A stretch of 64,000 nt of DNA from Dactylellina haptotyla (lineage: Eukaryota > Ascomycota > Orbiliomycetes > Orbiliales > Orbiliaceae). Positions 60,203-64,000 of the stretch are shown in pieces. Each line of letters starts with the position of its first letter. Position 1 is the first letter of the stretch. A model generated the notes under the pieces. That model saw only the letters and a program-made list of their open reading frames with translations, did not search any database and was not told where the DNA came from. The stretch lies in the NCBI GenBank assembly GCA_031310005.1, contig CM062381.1:4278001-4342000 (forward strand), in the 5' to 3' direction. The translations under genes were made by a program, and so were the position numbers.

Positions 60203-61389
60203 TTCGATGGACTCTTTCTTTATATAACTCTCTTTCAGTGTGTTATCAGATGTTGTGGGTATAAGGAATCTGGTTTTTTTATTTTAATTTTGTAAAGCAA
60301 CAAAGGTTTATAAAAGAGGATTTGAAAAGACAAGACCGGCGTATCCTATAAAAATTTTAATAAAATGGCTACCAGTGCCGATTGTAGAATTGAAAGGCGT
60401 TGTTGAATTGATGTGAGCTGGAACCATGATATTAGGGGCAACTGGTATGTTCTTATATAGATTTGTTGAAACCTCAGCCATGCATAGTATAACTCGCCTT
60501 GATTAATGCGATTCATATGAGCGATATTGCTGATGAGAAACATAGTCAGTACGCATACAGTATTCCAGACAATTTCGAAAAAGCATCTCGACGAAGAGTC
60601 AGTTCCTTCATCTTACGGAGTAGTGATTCAAGAGAGCCATGCTTCTATGTTGAGAATGTTTGTATGTTAGATCACCGGATATCAGATCAAGCCCGACTCT
60701 CTCATCGGCTCAAGGGCCACCACAGCTAGGAACTCAAGCGGTTTCGGATTTATATAGCACAAGTTAAGATTAGCTTCTATCAGATCTAGCCCCTTCGCGA
60801 ACTCGCGAACGTTCCAACGCGCTTATGGTTTGGCTCAGAAAACTCCATTTCTCTCCGTTCGGTAACGGTGCCTCGGATTCGGATCAAGTCTTCTGGAATT
60901 CTGAGGAGCATTAGCAGTTTCAGCGGGTATGAAACTGATTGCTATGGCTGTGCATAGTAAAATTGGCTTGGTGTTATGAGGAATTAGAAGTGGTGCACAC
61001 TACGCAGTGTTTGGCCATGGCTGTCTATAAAGACTGCATTGATTGACATGTCTCTTGTAATTTGAAGTAGTAGTCTCTAGTGTGTGTATTAATATTATTA
61101 TCTCCGCTCCGCTCCTAGTATGTTGGATGAGGATTTGGCAATGGTTTTTGGTTTCCATCTTCAGGACCGTGTTGAGATTAAAATTCAACGTCATATAATG
61201 CGCAAAAAATGCAATGATCGACAATATATCTGACATTTTACAAATAGATCATGAATGGAGGAGCACTATAAGTCACAATTCATCTTCAAATCTGCTGACC
61301 ACTTGTTTGAAATGCTTCCTCTGAGGTTCTCCTGTTGGAACTAATTTTCAGAAATGCAAGCTCTTGCAATTTTCTAACCGTTAGGTTCA

Positions 61390-61413
61390 ATCGGAACCAG
61401 GCGTGGTTCCGAT
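61390..61413. repeat. Perfect inverted repeat at the edge of an AT-rich island
   Basis: ATCGGAACCA, a four-base gap (GGCG), then TGGTTCCGAT: ten paired bases without mismatch. It lies about 20 bases before the composition changes to very AT-rich. Confidence 0.85.
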
Positions 61414-61429
61414 TTTGCTATTGGTCGAA

Positions 61430-61930
61430 AAATCGAAAATCAGCCCGATCGAGTAGGTGTTATGATGATAAATATTTTATTGAATGGTAATTGGAATTAG
61501 GTATAATTTTAATTTTATTAATTAATTAAAAAATATATATAGTTTTTAAAAGAATTATTAAATATAGTAAGTAATTAATTAAATCTATTTTTAAAATTTT
61601 AAGAAAAATTTAGATTTTAAATTTTTTATTTTTAGTTTTTTTTTTTTAGTTGTAAAATATTTTTTTTAGGATTTTATATTTTTTTAAATAGTAATGTATT
61701 TAAAAGCTGTGTAATTATATAGTAGATTTTAAAATAAATAAATGAATAAATGAATGAATGAATAAGTAGATTAATTAATTGATTAAAAATTGGAAATACT
61801 TAGAATCTTAATTAAAATATAAAAGTGGTAATATTAAATTTTTTTAATTTTTCTTTAAGAAAAAGGGGAGGGAAGGAAATAAAAAAAAAAAAATATATAT
61901 ATTTATTTATATATATATATATTTTAAAAT
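61430..61930. other. Very AT-rich low-complexity island
   Basis: About 500 bases composed almost wholly of A and T, with long A and T runs, ATATAT tracts and a GAATGAATGAAT-like run at about 61740-61762. There is no open frame. Both flanks have ordinary composition, and the borders look sharp. Confidence 0.7.
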
Positions 61931-62219
61931 TAAATAATGATGTACCCGAACGCGGGACACAAGAAGTGGTTTTAAGACCCGAATCAAAGTAATGCGAGTC
62001 GTTTTTAAAAAGCTAAAAGCAAAATCCAAAAAGGGGGTGGGAGTGCGAGGAGTGATAACCCCAAGAGACTTGCAGATATCCTAGCCTTGAGGGAAGATGC
62101 CTCAAGGTTTATTTTTTGTGATATCGATAACATGTTGGATGCTAGCTGCATCGGGGTATTGGTATGAAATAGGGCAAGATGTAACTGTATGATAGAAGTA
62201 TAGACGAATAAAGACTCAC

Positions 62220-62361
62220 CGTTGGCGATGGGTAACCATCGATCTTGTTCTTTTACTTCGAATTCGTACATGGCCGGCTGTTCTTCTTTCTCTTCGGTTT
62301 CTGGGGACTGGACATCCTCCTCCAGATTCTGCCCCTCAGTCTTTGACGGGGACGCACTCAT
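62220..62361 (-). pseudogene. NF-YB/HAP3 first exon lacking the histone-fold remainder
   Basis: From ATG 62361 the frame reads MSASPSKTEGQNLEEDV..., an acidic leader, then EFEVKEQDRWLPIAN, the invariant start of the HAP3/NF-YB (CBF-A) core. After AAC G the sequence becomes GTGAGT at 62219, a good donor in the right phase for the next family residue (Val). The expected continuation (the ARIMKTALPENAKIAKEAKE-type histone fold) is absent from the minus strand down to the subtilisin-like gene at 60202. Reading on through the donor gives a 118-residue frame (to 62005) with no HAP3 content. HAP3 is a subunit of the CCAAT-binding complex. This is most likely a truncated or duplicated 5' end; a broken gene or an unusually long intron is possible. 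Confidence 0.6.
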
Positions 62362-64000
62362 GCTTATAGTCTTTGGTAGAAACTAGGGCTTCCACGCGAA
62401 CAATACAACAGATAGGCGTCTCGGTTCTCTCGCCTTACTCTACTTTCCGACCTGTGTGATTGTCAGAAACTAGCCTAGAGTAATGACGTGTCAGCAACAG
62501 TGCCTTCTGACCCCCAAGGTAATCAATCGAGGCAGTCTGCAAAAGGAAACGGTAAGAAACAGTTAAAAGAAACGAAAGCTTAATCGCCCCCTTCCCTCCG
62601 AGTCTCGTGTTGCTGGCGGTGCAGAGAAGCCTTGGGAAGACTGTAAGCGAAGATCACCAGCACACAGTGACTGTGGACACGGGAGGTATGCAGGTCTACT
62701 GTCGTGTACCAAAAGTCTGGGGGGTTTATCTGCGAGCAAGTGTGATGATGCGTAATATGCGTGAAAGCTGCAGGAGCGGCTGCAAGGCTAACGTATCCTG
62801 GAAAGGTGCGTCTTCGACGGGAGTAGATGCAGGATGAAAGAAGGAGATGTTCAAAGAGAAGGATGACTAGCAGCATGATGTGGAGAAAGCTGGGCTATTC
62901 ATGTTACCGACCATCCGAAAGGAAAGGTCACAACAACAATACTTTTCCTTTTCTGACTCTCTTGAATATAGAAAGGAAAGGGTTCGAGATAATTGGCGAC
63001 CCCGGGAAGCTGAACGCCAAAAATAATTCAAGATAAAGCTTTACTCACGGCAGGAGAGATAGTAAGAAAAGTGGAGTCTTGTCTGCAGCGTCCAACACCA
63101 GTTGCAGCCGCAAAGACACTCTAATATCGCTCGCCGGGGCGTGGGCCTATAATGTTTTTCCAAGGCTATCCATTGGCCAATATCAGTCGCTGATCTAAAA
63201 CAGGTAATATCGAGCCATGCTCCCCCAAACAAAGGACTGTTTATTTGCCCATGATTTGGGACAAGGACATTGGGAAGAAACACTGTCTTCGACCGTGGGA
63301 TGATGAATTGGCCGGGCATTATCGTATCCCCTTGTGGCAGCGGTGCAGCAAAGCACGACAGGCCGTCCAGGTAAATCTGCCCGGGGAGGCGATTCGGGAT
63401 AGTGGGCGTCGAAGGGGAACAACCTACAGAAAAAGAAGAAAAAAAACAACAGACACGATGGAAATCCCCTGTCTAGTTTCTACGTCAGAAGACTCAAGAC
63501 GTAGGCTACTCTCTCTGCTAGCAAGGTTTTTTAGAAATCAGCCATCATTTGCAAGGTCTTGCTGCAGGCACTGCAATTGCGTATTTATTTTCTATAGACG
63601 AAATCGAGGTGCGAAAATTTCTTCAAGGAGTATAAATGGGACGGACAACGAGATGTTGCATATTTTAGTGGGTGTGGTTATGCATAAAGACCCACGTCGC
63701 CTGGGGCTTCGTCGCCAGGGTAGTCGCTGTGCAGGCCAACACCAGCAGCAAAGGAAGAGATCCAACAGGCATGTCTCTCCAAGGGTAGCTTTAAGCCTAC
63801 AGCACCTCTGTCCAGCCGAACGTGACGCAAAAAGAGCATGGAAGACGGGAGGGCAAAAGAGAAGTAAGCCGGCTGTCAGCAGCAGCGGTATCGGCCCTCG
63901 AGTCCTTTCGCAGGACTCTCCCGTGGCAGGTTTCTTTCTTTCTTTTCAGCACGAGCGGAGAGCTGGGTAGACGACCTGAGGCGCAGATTTCGTAGGCTAG
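62362..64000. other. Upstream region of the HAP3 exon, no gene recognised
   Basis: A long plus-strand frame (63245-63970) is Arg/Lys/Ser-rich, without domain or splice signals, and is taken as chance in GC-rich DNA. The region probably holds the promoter of the HAP3 exon. A palindromic CCAAT box lies at 63172. Confidence 0.45.
63172..63181. promoter_or_regulatory. Palindromic CCAAT box
   Basis: ATTGGCCAAT contains the CCAAT-complex target on both strands and lies about 810 bases upstream of the HAP3 first exon. That complex includes HAP3 itself, so feedback control is conceivable; no other evidence supports it. Confidence 0.35.

Larger units (their letters stand above)
60203..62004. other. 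Intergenic stretch, no gene recognised
   Basis: Contains the promoter of the subtilisin-like gene, an inverted repeat at 61390-61413 and the AT-rich island that follows. The histone-fold part expected after the HAP3 exon at 62220-62361 is not found here. Confidence 0.5.

Noticed and set aside
63245-63970. Plus-strand frame of 241 codons at the window end
   Set aside because: Composition rich in Arg, Ser and Gln with no domain or signal; fits chance in GC-rich promoter DNA.

Overview
The window is nuclear DNA of a filamentous ascomycete (Pezizomycotina). The genes carry many short introns (about 46 to 143 bases) with GT-AG ends and clear CTAAC/CTAAT branch sites. The families are typical of such fungi: WSC-domain wall proteins with Thr-rich stalks, CBM1-tagged plant-wall enzymes, a SAT4-type rhodopsin-like receptor, a NACHT-ankyrin STAND protein and NF-YB/HAP3. 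Two very Thr-rich WSC proteins and a low gene density would suit Orbiliomycetes or Leotiomycetes, but the order cannot be fixed from sequence alone. All exon coordinates are my own reading: the reading frame is kept across every junction, but none is confirmed by RNA.

Layout. 0-10 kb: a WSC wall protein (+), a GRDP-like (DUF1399) glycine-rich protein (-) whose 3' end is a chain of tiny exons, and an APP1-type phosphatidate phosphatase (-). 12-20 kb: a rhodopsin-like seven-helix protein, a C2-domain protein and a hotdog thioesterase (all +). 21-30 kb: a germin-like secreted cupin, then an ATP-grasp-like/TauD dioxygenase fusion followed by a BAHD-type acyltransferase on the same strand, possibly a small metabolite locus. 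31-45 kb is rich in secreted and membrane proteins: a CBM1-GH5 endoglucanase, a small basic secreted protein (-), a 1012-residue WSC protein with tandem Thr-rich repeats, a five-repeat Cys-rich secreted protein, an MFS transporter (-) and a Cys-rich single-pass membrane protein. The Cys-rich repeat gene and the MFS gene together carry three one-base frame breaks within 2.3 kb. 46-52 kb: an unrecognised intracellular protein beside a NACHT-ankyrin protein whose P-loop sits on a 25-base exon. 53-54.4 kb: a decayed relative of the large WSC gene with G-to-A change. 57-60 kb: a PL1-like pectate lyase with CBM1 and a subtilisin-like protein (-) with Glu where the catalytic Asp should be. 61-64 kb: a very AT-rich island and, on the - strand, the first exon of NF-YB/HAP3 without the rest of its histone fold.

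The secreted set (GH5, pectate lyase, CBM1 tags, WSC proteins, subtilisin-like protein) points to life on or in plant material, with surface proteins able to contact it. No tRNA, rRNA, CRISPR array or whole mobile element was recognised. No virus-like element was seen.
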